A stretch of 64,000 bases of DNA from Arenimonas fontis (GTDB lineage: Bacteria > Pseudomonadota > Gammaproteobacteria > Xanthomonadales > Xanthomonadaceae). The first letter of the stretch is position 1. Each line of letters opens with the position of its first letter. The notes below the pieces were generated by a model. That model was not told the DNA's origin. It did no database searches and saw only the letters and a list, made by a program, of their open reading frames with translations. Both the position numbers and the translations under genes were made by a program. Location: NCBI RefSeq assembly GCF_008386465.1, contig NZ_VUOD01000008.1:1-64000 (forward strand), read 5' to 3'. This document shows, piece after piece, positions 27,370 to 35,141 of the stretch.

Positions 27370-28398
27370 TCAGGCCACGCCCTGCAGGGGGGCCAGCCGC
27401 CAGTGATCACCGCCCCGGCGTTTGGCCTCATAGAGAGCGCCGTCGGCCTGGCTGTACCAGGCCGACCAGCCGCCCGGGTCGGCGCAGAAGGCGCCGCCCA
27501 CGGAGACCGACAGGCGGTGTTCCCGCAGGCTGGGCAGGCGCAGGCTGCGGATGGCCCCCATCAGACCCAGGGCGCGGTTGGCGAGTTCCCCGGCATCGGC
27601 CACCCGCAACACCAGGGCGAACTCGTCGCCACCCAGCCGGCAGGGCAGTTCCAGGGGACCGGCCAGGCGGCGCACCTCCTCGGCGACGGCGCGCAGGGCG
27701 GCATCGCCGGCCAGGTGGCCGCTGCGGTCGTTGATGGTCTTGAAGTGGTCGATGTCGACCAGCAGCAGGGCCAGCTTCATGCCGTCCAGGGGCTGGCGGC
27801 CCAACTCGTCCAGATAGCGGTACAGACCGCGGCGGTTGGCCAGGCCGGTCAGGTCGTCGGTGCGGACCAGCTGCTGGGCGACGGTCAGTTCGGTGCGGGT
27901 CTGGCGCAGGGTGTCCAGCGTCTGCAGCAGATCCTCGTTGCGGCGCTTGAGGTGCTGCACCAGCTGGTGCTCGCCGGCCACCAGGTAGGCGAAGCTGCGC
28001 TGCATGAAGCGGGCCACCACCGCCGGCTCCCGCTGCAGCAGGGCCTCGAAGGCGGCCTGGGTGATCTCGTAGAGCACGCCGGCGGTTTCCGCCACGGCCC
28101 TGGCGAAACGCTGGTGCTGGCCGATGAATACCGCCAGCTCGCCGAAATACTGGCCCGGCCCGAGCAACTTGTCGGCCAGGCCGTCGTCGAAGCTCAACCG
28201 CACCTCGCCGGTGTCGATGAGGAACATGCTGGCGGCGGCCTCGCCGCGCCGGAACAGTTCCTCGCCGGGCAGCACGGCCCGGCTCGTGCCGGCCGAGGCC
28301 AGCACCCGGAATTCCTCGGGGGCGAGTTGTGAGGGCAGGCGGGCGTCGGCCCCCTGCCCCGGACGGAGTTCCCCGTCCAGGGCTTCGGCTGGGTTCAC
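27370..28398 (-). CDS. cyclic-nucleotide-binding domain / GGDEF diguanylate cyclase
   Basis: 342 residues. A cNMP-binding domain (about 25-130) includes the phosphate-cassette-like FGELAVF...RFARAVA. A helical linker (135-175) leads to a GGDEF domain with DDLTGLANRRG at 181-191 and RLGGDEF at 254-260. The catalytic motif is intact; the RxxD inhibitory site is missing (PLEL at 248-251). The predicted output is c-di-GMP synthesis gated by a cyclic nucleotide. It lies 52 bases upstream of the cyclase-TPR gene on the same strand, so they are probably cotranscribed. GTG at 28398 is chosen because a TATAGT -10 (28427-28432) excludes longer starts. Confidence 0.87.
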   Translation of the reverse strand: MNPAEALDGELRPGQGADARLPSQLAPEEFRVLASAGTSRAVLPGEELFRRGEAAASMFLIDTGEVRLSFDDGLADKLLGPGQYFGELAVFIGQHQRFARAVAETAGVLYEITQAAFEALLQREPAVVARFMQRSFAYLVAGEHQLVQHLKRRNEDLLQTLDTLRQTRTELTVAQQLVRTDDLTGLANRRGLYRYLDELGRQPLDGMKLALLLVDIDHFKTINDRSGHLAGDAALRAVAEEVRRLAGPLELPCRLGGDEFALVLRVADAGELANRALGLMGAIRSLRLPSLREHRLSVSVGGAFCADPGGWSAWYSQADGALYEAKRRGGDHWRLAPLQGVA

Positions 28399-28426
28399 GG
28401 CTCGTTCAGGCCAGGAAGATCGGCCG

Positions 28427-28432
28427 ACTATA
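28427..28432 (-). promoter_or_regulatory. -10 element (TATAGT) of the GGDEF-cyclase operon
   Basis: TATAGT on the minus strand lies 29 bases before the GTG start. No good -35 is found at 16-18 bases. Confidence 0.45.
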
Positions 28433-28473
28433 CCCAAGCCGGGCCCCCGCCACACCTGCCGCGGCCGGCAAGG

Positions 28474-28493
28474 ACCGTGAACCCGCTCACGGT
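28474..28493 (-). terminator. hairpin after aceA
   Basis: ACCGTGA (28474-28480) pairs with TCACGGT (28487-28493), six-base loop, directly after the aceA stop in its direction of transcription. No T-run follows, so it may be only a 3' stabilising hairpin. Confidence 0.4.
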
Positions 28494-28494
28494 A

Positions 28495-29808
28495 TCAGGC
28501 CGCGGCGGCCGCCCGCCCCCGGGTCCGGTCCTGAAACTGTTCCTCCTCGGTCGAACCCTTCAGGGCCACGGTCGAGCTCTGCCCGCCCTGGATGGTCTGG
28601 GTGACGGCGTCGAAGTAGCCGGTGCCGACCTCGCGCTGGTGCTTGACCGCGGTGAAGCCCAGCTCGGCGGCGGCGAACTCCTTCTCCTGCAGCTCGACGA
28701 AGGCGCTCATCTGCCGGCGGGCATAGCCGTGCGCCAGGCTGAACATCGAGTAGTTCAGGGCGTGGAAGCCGGCCAGGGTGATGAACTGGAACTTGTAGCC
28801 CATGGCCGCCAGCTCCTTCTGGAAGCGGGCGATGGTGGCGTCGTCCAGGTTTTTCTTCCAGTTGAAGCTGGGCGAGCAGTTGTAGGCCAGCAGCTTGCCC
28901 GGGTACTTCGCGTGGATGGCCTCGGCGAACTTCCTGGCGAAGGCCAGGTCGGGCTTGCCGGTCTCGCACCACACCAGGTCGGCGTAGGGCGCGTAGGCCA
29001 GGCCGCGGCTGATCGCCTGGTCGGCGCCGGGGCGGGTGCGGAAGAAGCCTTCGACGGTGCGTTCGCCGGTCAGGAAGGGCCGGTCGTTGTCGTCGATGTC
29101 CGAGGTGATCAGGTCGGCCGCCTCGGCATCGGTGCGGGCAACGATCAGGGTCGGCACGTTCATCAGGTCGGCGGCCAGGCGCGCGGCCACCAGCTTCTCG
29201 ATCGCCTCGCGGGTCGGCACCAGCACCTTGCCGCCCATGTGGCCGCACTTCTTCACGCTGGCCAGCTGGTCCTCGAAGTGCACGCCGGCGGCGCCGGCCT
29301 CGATCATCGCCTTCATCAGCTCGAAGGCGTTGAGCACACCGCCGAAGCCGGCCTCGGCGTCGGCGACGATGGGCTGCAGGAAATCGATACCGCCGTCACC
29401 CTCGGCGTGCTGGAGCTGGTCGGCGCGCAGCAGGGTGTTGTTGATGCGCTTGACCACCTGTGGCACCGAGTTGGCCGGATACAGCGACTGGTCGGGATAC
29501 ATCTCGCCGGCCAGGTTGGCGTCGGCGGCGACCTGCCAGCCGCTGAGGTAGATGGCCTTGAGGCCGGCCTTCACCTGCTGCATGGCCTGGTTGCCGGTGA
29601 GCGCGCCCAGCGCGTTCACGAAGGGCAGCTCGTGCAGGTAGCGCCACAGCTTCTCAGCGCCCAGCCGGGCCAGGGTGTGCTCCACCGGCACGGTGCCGCG
29701 CAGGCGCACGACTTCCTCGGCGCTGTAGGGGCGGCGGATGCCGGCCCAGCGCGGATCCTGGGCCCATTGCTGGCGGAGCTGGTCGGCGGTCGGAAGGGTG
29801 CGGGTCAT
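28495..29808 (-). CDS. aceA: isocitrate lyase
   Basis: Splits isocitrate to glyoxylate and succinate, the first step of the glyoxylate bypass used on acetate and fatty acids. 437 residues; the catalytic motif KKCGHMGGK is near residue 190 with the active Cys, and WCETGKPD and NCSPSFNW are conserved. Two adjacent ATG codons exist; the second (29808) sits seven bases after GAGGA and is preferred over 29811. It lies downstream of aceB with a 120-base C-rich gap between the genes. Confidence 0.95.
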   Translation of the reverse strand: MTRTLPTADQLRQQWAQDPRWAGIRRPYSAEEVVRLRGTVPVEHTLARLGAEKLWRYLHELPFVNALGALTGNQAMQQVKAGLKAIYLSGWQVAADANLAGEMYPDQSLYPANSVPQVVKRINNTLLRADQLQHAEGDGGIDFLQPIVADAEAGFGGVLNAFELMKAMIEAGAAGVHFEDQLASVKKCGHMGGKVLVPTREAIEKLVAARLAADLMNVPTLIVARTDAEAADLITSDIDDNDRPFLTGERTVEGFFRTRPGADQAISRGLAYAPYADLVWCETGKPDLAFARKFAEAIHAKYPGKLLAYNCSPSFNWKKNLDDATIARFQKELAAMGYKFQFITLAGFHALNYSMFSLAHGYARRQMSAFVELQEKEFAAAELGFTAVKHQREVGTGYFDAVTQTIQGGQSSTVALKGSTEEEQFQDRTRGRAAAAA

Positions 29809-29928
29809 CATCGTGTCCTCGTGTGCTGGGGTGCGGGTGTGCATGTGCGGAGGGTGGTGCGGCGGGTGCCCGGTACCCGGCGTGGTCGGTGTCGTCCTGG
29901 TGCGGACGCGCGCCGACCGCATCGGCGC

Positions 29929-31542
29929 TCAGGGCAGGCGTTCGTAGGCGACCTCGGTGAAGAAGGGGGCCAGGGTGTCGGCCTGGGTGAATTCGTCCAG
30001 CAGGGCGATGGCCGCGTTCAGGCGGGAAGCACCCGGCAGCTTCATGCGGTCGGCGAGCCTGGACGGCAGCGCCAGCAAGGCGCGGTCGAACAGCGAGAAG
30101 TCCACCGGCGTGCCATCGTCCAGGTGCAGGTCGCCGTGGTGCAGCCACTGCCAGAGCTGGGCGCGGGCGATCTCGGCGGTGGCGGCATCCTCCATCAGCC
30201 AGTGGATGGGCACGCAGCCGTTGCCGTCCAGCCAGGCCGCCAGGTAGCGCACGCAGACCTCGACGTTGTTGTCGAAGCCGGCGCGGGTGATCGTGCCCTT
30301 GCTGGGTTCGATCAGCCGGTCGCGCCCGGCGACCACGTCCTCGCGCAGCACGTGCTGCTGGTGCGGGCCAGTCATCACCGCGTCGAACTCGGCCCTGGCC
30401 ACCGGGATCAGGGCCGGATGCGCCACCCAGGTGCCATCGTGGCCGGCACCGGCTTCGCGGCGCTTGTCGGCGCGCACGCGGGCCAGGGCTTCCTCGTTGG
30501 CGATCGGGTCGCCGGCGATCGGGATCTGCGCCGCCATGCCGCCCATGGCGTGGGCGCCGCGGCGGTGGCAGGTGCGGATCAGCAGTTCCGAGTACGCCTT
30601 GAGGAAGGGCTGGGTCATGCCGACCTGGCCGCGCTCGGGCAGCACCCGGTCACGGTGCCGGCGGAAGGTCTTGAGGTAGCTGAAGATGTAATCCCAGCGC
30701 CCGCAGTTCAGGCCGGCGATGCGGCCGCGCAGGGCGTGCAGGATCTCGTCCATCTCGAACACCGCCGGCAGCGTCTCGATCAGCACGGTGACCTTCATGC
30801 ACTGCTGCGGCAGGCCGAGATCGCCCTCGATGAAGGCCAGCACCCGCTCCCACAGCGCCGCCTCCTCCATGCATTCGAGCTTGGGCAGGTAGAAGTAGGG
30901 GCCGCGGTCGCGCGCCTGCAGGGCGCGGGCGTTGTGGAAGGCGAACAGCCCGAGGTCGAAGAGGGCGCCGCTCATGCGCCGGCCGTCCACCCAGACGTGC
31001 TTCTCGTCCAGGTGCCAGCCGCGCGGGCGGACGATCAGCACCGTGCGCGAGGACGGGTCCAGCACGTAGTGCTTGCTGCCGTCCGGCGCCATCCAGTCCA
31101 GGGTGCCGGCCACGGCCTTGCGCAGGGCGCGCTGGCCGGTCAGCAGGTTCTCCCAGGTCGGGCTGGTCGAATCCTCGAAGTCGGCCATGTAGCAGTTGGC
31201 GCCGGAGTTCAGCGCGTTGATCACCATCTTCGGCTCGACCGGCCCGGTGATCTCGACCCGGCGGTCCAGCAGGGCCTCGGGCAGGGGCGCCACGGTCCAG
31301 TCGGCCTCGCGCAGGGCGCGGGTGTCGGCGCGGAAGTCGGGCAGCTCGCCGGCGTCGAAGCGGGCCTGACGCTGGCGGCGGGCGGCCAGGCGGGCCTGGC
31401 GCTCCGGCTCGAAGGCCCGGTGCAGGCGGGCCAGGAAGGCCAGGGCGGCCGGGCTCAGCAGGTCTTCCTGCCCCGCCAGGGCGCCTGTCACCTGTACCGG
31501 GGTCTGCTCGGGGATCCGTGCCGCCATGCCTGCCATCGCCAT
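29929..31542 (-). CDS. aceB: malate synthase A
   Basis: Condenses glyoxylate with acetyl-CoA to malate. The 537 residues match the AceB isoform rather than GlcB. NCYMADFEDSTSPTW (near 125) and RGWHLDEKH (near 180) are signature stretches. The catalytic Asp lies in the C-terminal HWLMEDAATAEI region. ATG at 31542 is preceded by GGGAG; a second ATG two codons later is possible. It is the first gene of aceBA, divergent from a LysR regulator across an AT-rich operator region. Confidence 0.95.
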   Translation of the reverse strand: MAMAGMAARIPEQTPVQVTGALAGQEDLLSPAALAFLARLHRAFEPERQARLAARRQRQARFDAGELPDFRADTRALREADWTVAPLPEALLDRRVEITGPVEPKMVINALNSGANCYMADFEDSTSPTWENLLTGQRALRKAVAGTLDWMAPDGSKHYVLDPSSRTVLIVRPRGWHLDEKHVWVDGRRMSGALFDLGLFAFHNARALQARDRGPYFYLPKLECMEEAALWERVLAFIEGDLGLPQQCMKVTVLIETLPAVFEMDEILHALRGRIAGLNCGRWDYIFSYLKTFRRHRDRVLPERGQVGMTQPFLKAYSELLIRTCHRRGAHAMGGMAAQIPIAGDPIANEEALARVRADKRREAGAGHDGTWVAHPALIPVARAEFDAVMTGPHQQHVLREDVVAGRDRLIEPSKGTITRAGFDNNVEVCVRYLAAWLDGNGCVPIHWLMEDAATAEIARAQLWQWLHHGDLHLDDGTPVDFSLFDRALLALPSRLADRMKLPGASRLNAAIALLDEFTQADTLAPFFTEVAYERLP

Positions 31543-31603
31543 CTCGCTCCCGGGCCCTGGGCCCATCGGTGGGGGATGACCCGACCCTAGGCCCGGAAAA
31601 TTG

Positions 31604-31642
31604 GCTTTGACAAAGCAAATGTTTTGATAGCTAGTATTAGCT
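31604..31642. promoter_or_regulatory. LysR-type operator region between aceB and its regulator
   Basis: An AT-rich island in a 70% GC context holds two perfect inverted repeats. One is GCTTTG-A-CAAAGC (31604-31616); the other is AGCTA-GTAT-TAGCT (31629-31642). A -35-like TTGACA (31607-31612) overlaps the first. Both lie between divergent aceB and lysR, the usual place for a LysR-type autoregulated operator. The spacing of 25 bases between repeat starts is compatible with a tetramer binding neighbouring sites. Confidence 0.6.
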
Positions 31643-31672
31643 TTCAAAATACTGCGCTTCCGGCAAAGGCTT

Positions 31673-32632
31673 ATGGCGCGTTCCAGCCCCCGCTTCTATT
31701 ACAAGGGCGACCGGCTCAAGCCCCTTCGCGCCTTCTGCCAGGTGGCCCGCCTGGGCTCGATCTCGCGGGCGGCCGAGGCCCTGTTCCTCAGCCAGCCGGC
31801 CGTGACCCTGCAGGTCCAGGCCCTGGAGCGGGAGCTGGGCCAGCCCCTGTTCGAGCGCATCGGCCGCCGTTTCAGCCTGACCCGGGAAGGCCAGGTGCTC
31901 TACGAGCTGGCCCGCCCCCTGGTCGAAGGCCTGGACGGGCTGGACGCGGAATTCCGCAACAGGATCAAGGGCCTGCAGGCCGGCGAACTGCACGTGGCGG
32001 CCGGCACCTCGACCATCCTCTACCTGCTGCCGCCACTGGTGCAGGCCTTCCGCGAGCAGCACCCGGAGGTGCAGCTGGTGCTGCACAACGTCACCGGCCA
32101 GGACGGCCTGGGCCTGCTGCGCTCGGACGCCGTGGACCTGGCCGTGGGCTCGATGCTGGACGTGCCGGCCGACCTGGCCTACGAGCCGGTGCAGTCCTTC
32201 GACCCCATGCTCATCTGCCCGCCGGGGCATCCGCTGGCCGACAAGCCCGAGATCGCCCTGGAGGATCTCTCGCCCTACGGGCTGATCCTGCCGCCGCGGC
32301 GCCTGACCACCTACCGGCTGGTCGACCTGGTCTTCCAGCAGCGGCGCGTGCCCTACACGGTGGCCCTGGAGGTCGGCGGCTGGGAAGTGATCAAGCAGTA
32401 CGTCGCCATGGGCCTGGGTATCAGCATCGTCACCAGCATCTGCCTGACCGAGGCGGACAAGGGCCGGCTGGCGGCGCGCAACCTGCGCGCCTACTTCCCG
32501 CCGCGCAGCTACGGCGTGGTGATGCGCAAGGGCAAATACCTCAGCCCGCAGGCGCGCGCCTTCGTCGACCTGGTCAAGCCCGGCCTGTTCGAGCGCCGCG
32601 ACTACTTCGCGCCCGGCCACTCCGAACGCTGA
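31673..32632 (+). CDS. LysR-family regulator, CysB/AceR-like, divergent from aceBA
   Basis: 319 residues. The N-terminal winged helix-turn-helix (about 15-75, with SISRAAEALFLSQPAVTLQVQ) is followed by a LysR substrate-binding domain. Divergence from aceB suggests control of the glyoxylate shunt; the effector is unknown. The last 81 bases of its coding frame plus flanking DNA reappear 1197 bases downstream with one mismatch. ATG at 31673 is supported by the helix-turn-helix boundary and the operator just upstream. Confidence 0.9.
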   Translation: MARSSPRFYYKGDRLKPLRAFCQVARLGSISRAAEALFLSQPAVTLQVQALERELGQPLFERIGRRFSLTREGQVLYELARPLVEGLDGLDAEFRNRIKGLQAGELHVAAGTSTILYLLPPLVQAFREQHPEVQLVLHNVTGQDGLGLLRSDAVDLAVGSMLDVPADLAYEPVQSFDPMLICPPGHPLADKPEIALEDLSPYGLILPPRRLTTYRLVDLVFQQRRVPYTVALEVGGWEVIKQYVAMGLGISIVTSICLTEADKGRLAARNLRAYFPPRSYGVVMRKGKYLSPQARAFVDLVKPGLFERRDYFAPGHSER

Positions 32633-32647
32633 GCGGCCAGGGCCTGC
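32566..32647 (+). repeat. 82-bp direct repeat, copy 1 (lysR 3' end)
   Basis: Covers the final codons and stop of lysR plus 15 bases. It is identical to 33763-33844 except for one base (A at 32626 versus G at 33823). The offset is 1197 bases. Both copies end at the sequence GGCCTGC, after which they diverge completely. Confidence 0.95.
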
Positions 32648-32906
32648 TTGCGCGACACTCCCCCGCGGATCAGGTCTTCGTCCCGGCACGTGGCTGACGC
32701 AAACATCTTTTGTCCACGTGTGCTAACCGCCAAACACTGGAATCCAGTTATTGCACGGGGCTCCGGCACTCGGGGTTAGCAATGCTGAACCAGGATCTGC
32801 CGCCTGCGCGACACCCGATGTCTTGACGCTCAAGAACACTCATCCCACGCTCACACCTCCGCCGCACCTGCAGCACCCGGGCTTGTCCCAGCCCAGTAGG
32901 ATCGTC

Positions 32907-33713
32907 ATGAGCAAGAAACTTCTGCTTGTCGTTGTCGGCGTCGCCATGCTGGTTGCGTCTGCTTTCTACATAGGCAGGCGCTCGGAGCAGAACACGCCCA
33001 GCTGGCTGACATCAGCACCGGAGGCGACCCCGCCACTCCCGGCGACCGAAACGGGGGCCTATCGTGAAGATCGCTCGGCCGAGCAGAAACATCACCAGGC
33101 CGGCGAGCGGGATGAGATCACGCCAGCCGCCCTGGAGATGGTGCAGCGCTACGACATCTGGGGCGCGCGGAATGTTGAAGAGGCCCGCTGGCTTGCCGAG
33201 CAGGGATATCCCGATGGCGAAACCGCCGAACGCTATTCGCAACTGAGCGACCAGGCACTGGAAACCTTGGCCAACGAGGGCGACTCACTGGCCAGGCTGT
33301 TGCGCGCGGAACGAATGGCTGCGAATGGTGATTTCCGAAACGCAGTGGACGATATGTACGCCATCGCCTCCGATGGATCGGTGTACTCACTCGAGCGGCT
33401 GGCGCTGCTGCACGGAACGGGTCCACACCGCGATCCGCTGATGTCGGAGGCCTATCTGCAGGCGGCTCGCCTGCGTGGCAACTATCTTGCACCGCAGCGT
33501 CTGGATGTACCTGCGGATCCCATGGTCGCAAGCATGACCAGTGCCATGGCCCAGGCCATCATCGACCGCCTGAACCAGATGCGGCAGCAGCGAGGCTTGC
33601 CGCCGCTCCCCTACTCCCCCAGGCCCGGCGCGGCCCGCGCCTTTGAAGAGGCCTACATCGAATGGCATGCGCTGATGGGCACCGAACCGGCGTCAACCCC
33701 CGGGGGAAATTGA
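32907..33713 (+). CDS. hypothetical membrane-anchored protein, lower GC than neighbours
   Basis: 268 residues. An N-terminal signal anchor (about 3-21, KKLLLVVVGVAMLVASAF) is followed by a soluble, mostly helical region rich in Glu, Ala and Arg. Sel1/TPR-like pairs of helices (residues about 90-200, e.g. DSLARLLRAERMAANGDF) may be present. No family is recognised with confidence. Codon use is less GC-biased (TCG, CTT, AAA, GAA are frequent) than in flanking genes. The gene is bracketed by the 82-bp lysR-end repeat, suggesting it arrived by insertion. ATG at 32907 has an AGGA-like site; upstream starts lack a signal sequence. Confidence 0.7.
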   Translation: MSKKLLLVVVGVAMLVASAFYIGRRSEQNTPSWLTSAPEATPPLPATETGAYREDRSAEQKHHQAGERDEITPAALEMVQRYDIWGARNVEEARWLAEQGYPDGETAERYSQLSDQALETLANEGDSLARLLRAERMAANGDFRNAVDDMYAIASDGSVYSLERLALLHGTGPHRDPLMSEAYLQAARLRGNYLAPQRLDVPADPMVASMTSAMAQAIIDRLNQMRQQRGLPPLPYSPRPGAARAFEEAYIEWHALMGTEPASTPGGN

Positions 33714-33730
33714 TCGCTAGACGCGCGATA

Positions 33731-33829
33731 CCGCCACCAAGCCTGATCACCTGCCGGCTGGACGACCTGGTCAAGCCCGGCCTGTTCGAGCGCCGCGACT
33801 ACTTCGCGCCCGGCCACTCCGAGCGCTGA
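33731..33829 (+). pseudogene. remnant of a lysR gene 3' end with internal deletion
   Basis: This stretch matches two separate parts of the lysR gene at 31673-32632. The first part resembles 32291-32332 with several mismatches. The second matches 32566-32632 almost perfectly, including the stop. The junction falls at GACCTGGTC, which occurs twice in the intact gene 243 bases apart, so an in-frame deletion between short direct repeats explains it. It cannot encode a protein. Confidence 0.75.
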
Positions 33830-33844
33830 GCGGCCAGGGCCTGC
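33763..33844 (+). repeat. 82-bp direct repeat, copy 2
   Basis: Second copy of 32566-32647. It overlaps the 3' end of the minus-strand mscS-like gene, whose last codons are read from it. This indicates the lysR end and the channel gene end were originally adjacent and overlapping. Confidence 0.95.
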
Positions 33845-35067
33845 GCCGCCGCCGCGACGTCGCCGCCACCGGGCGCCTGGAAGGCGCGCAGGCCGAACTC
33901 CGGCAGAATGGCCAGCAGGTGGTCGAAGATGTCGGACATGATGTCCTCGTACTCGGCCCAGGCCGTGGTGGCGGTGAAGCAGTAGATCTCGATCGGCAGG
34001 CCCTGCGGGCCCGGCGGCAGCTGCCGCACCAGCAGGGTCATGTCCTGGCGCAGCTTGGGATGCGCCTTCAGGTAGGCCATGGCGTAGGCGCGAAAACTGC
34101 CGATGTTGGTCAGCCGACGCAGGTTCACCGGCGCCTCGCCTTCGTGCCGGGCGTTCCATTCGGCCAGCTCGGCGGCCTTGCGTTGCAGATAGGGACGCAG
34201 CAGCACGAAGCGGTGCAGGGCCTTGTGCTCATCCGGCTCCAGGTAGCGGATGCCACCCTGGTCGATGTGGATGGCGCGCTTGATGCGGCGGCCGCCGGAC
34301 TCGCTCATGCCGCGCCAGTTGCGGAAGCTCTCGCTGACCAGGCGGTAGGTGGGGATGGTGGTGATGGTCTTGTCCCAGTTCTGCACCTTCACCGTGTGCA
34401 GGGCGATGTCCACCACGTCGCCGTCGGCGCCCAGTTGCGGCATCTCGATCCAGTCGCCGACCCGCACCATGTCGTTGCTGCCGAGCTGCACGCTGGCCAC
34501 CAGCGAGAGGATGGTGTCCTTGAACACCAGCATCAGCACGGCCGCCATCGCGCCCAGGCCTGACAGCAGCAGCAGCGGCGAGCGCTCGATCAGCGCCGCC
34601 ACCATCAGCACGGCGGCGACCACGAAGACGACGATGCGCGCCACCTGCAGGTAGCCCTTGATCGGCCGGGTGCGGGCCCGCTCGGGGTCGGCGTCGTGGT
34701 ACAGGTCCCGCAGCACCGACAGGAAAGCGCTCAGGGCCCGGGCCACGCTCAGCACCACCCAGGCGGTGGCGACGTTGCGCAGCACGGCCGCGACGCCGCC
34801 GGACAGTTCCGGCACGAACTGCACACCCAGCACGATCACCAACGCCGGCACCGCCTGCGCCAGCTTGCGGACGACGCCGTGCGCCAGGATCGCGTCGTCC
34901 CACTTCACCGGCGAAGCCCGCACCAGCCGGTGCAGCACCCGCAGTAACACGCGCCGGGTCAGCCGGTCTGCCAGCCAGGCGGCGGCCAGCAGCAGCGCCA
35001 GGCTGGAGAACATCGGATACTGGGGGTGCGCCGAGAGCGCGGCGCCGACGTCACTGAGCCATTGCAT
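33799..35067 (-). CDS. MscS-family mechanosensitive channel (YbdG/MscM-like)
   Basis: 422 residues. About five hydrophobic segments lie within residues 18-185, then the MscS beta domain with SNDMVRVGDWIEMP near 202 and a long C-terminal cytoplasmic domain. The family opens under membrane tension to release solutes on osmotic downshift; the insertion-rich C-terminus resembles YbdG. The last about 15 residues (AQALAAQRSEWPGAK) are encoded within the lysR-end repeat copy 2, an unusual origin for a C-terminus. Confidence 0.88.
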   Translation of the reverse strand: MQWLSDVGAALSAHPQYPMFSSLALLLAAAWLADRLTRRVLLRVLHRLVRASPVKWDDAILAHGVVRKLAQAVPALVIVLGVQFVPELSGGVAAVLRNVATAWVVLSVARALSAFLSVLRDLYHDADPERARTRPIKGYLQVARIVVFVVAAVLMVAALIERSPLLLLSGLGAMAAVLMLVFKDTILSLVASVQLGSNDMVRVGDWIEMPQLGADGDVVDIALHTVKVQNWDKTITTIPTYRLVSESFRNWRGMSESGGRRIKRAIHIDQGGIRYLEPDEHKALHRFVLLRPYLQRKAAELAEWNARHEGEAPVNLRRLTNIGSFRAYAMAYLKAHPKLRQDMTLLVRQLPPGPQGLPIEIYCFTATTAWAEYEDIMSDIFDHLLAILPEFGLRAFQAPGGGDVAAAAQALAAQRSEWPGAK

Positions 35068-35141
35068 GCCTACAGGCTACCGGCGATGTCCGGCCCAGGC
35101 CACCCGCGAACCGGCGCGGCGAGGGTAGGCAGCGGGCTGCC

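Noticed and set aside
24996-27734. A 912-codon plus-strand open frame opposite the cyclase-TPR gene
   Set aside because: Antisense shadow; composition is Gln/Arg/His-rich and no domain is recognisable.
28477-31590. A 1037-codon open frame on the plus strand across aceA-aceB
   Set aside because: It is the antisense of the two conserved minus-strand enzyme genes. In 70% GC DNA stop codons are rare on the opposite strand; the translation is low-complexity and matches no fold.
32566-33844. Considered an insertion sequence or integrase-driven element
   Set aside because: No transposase or integrase is encoded, and the repeats are direct copies of the lysR end, not terminal inverted repeats.
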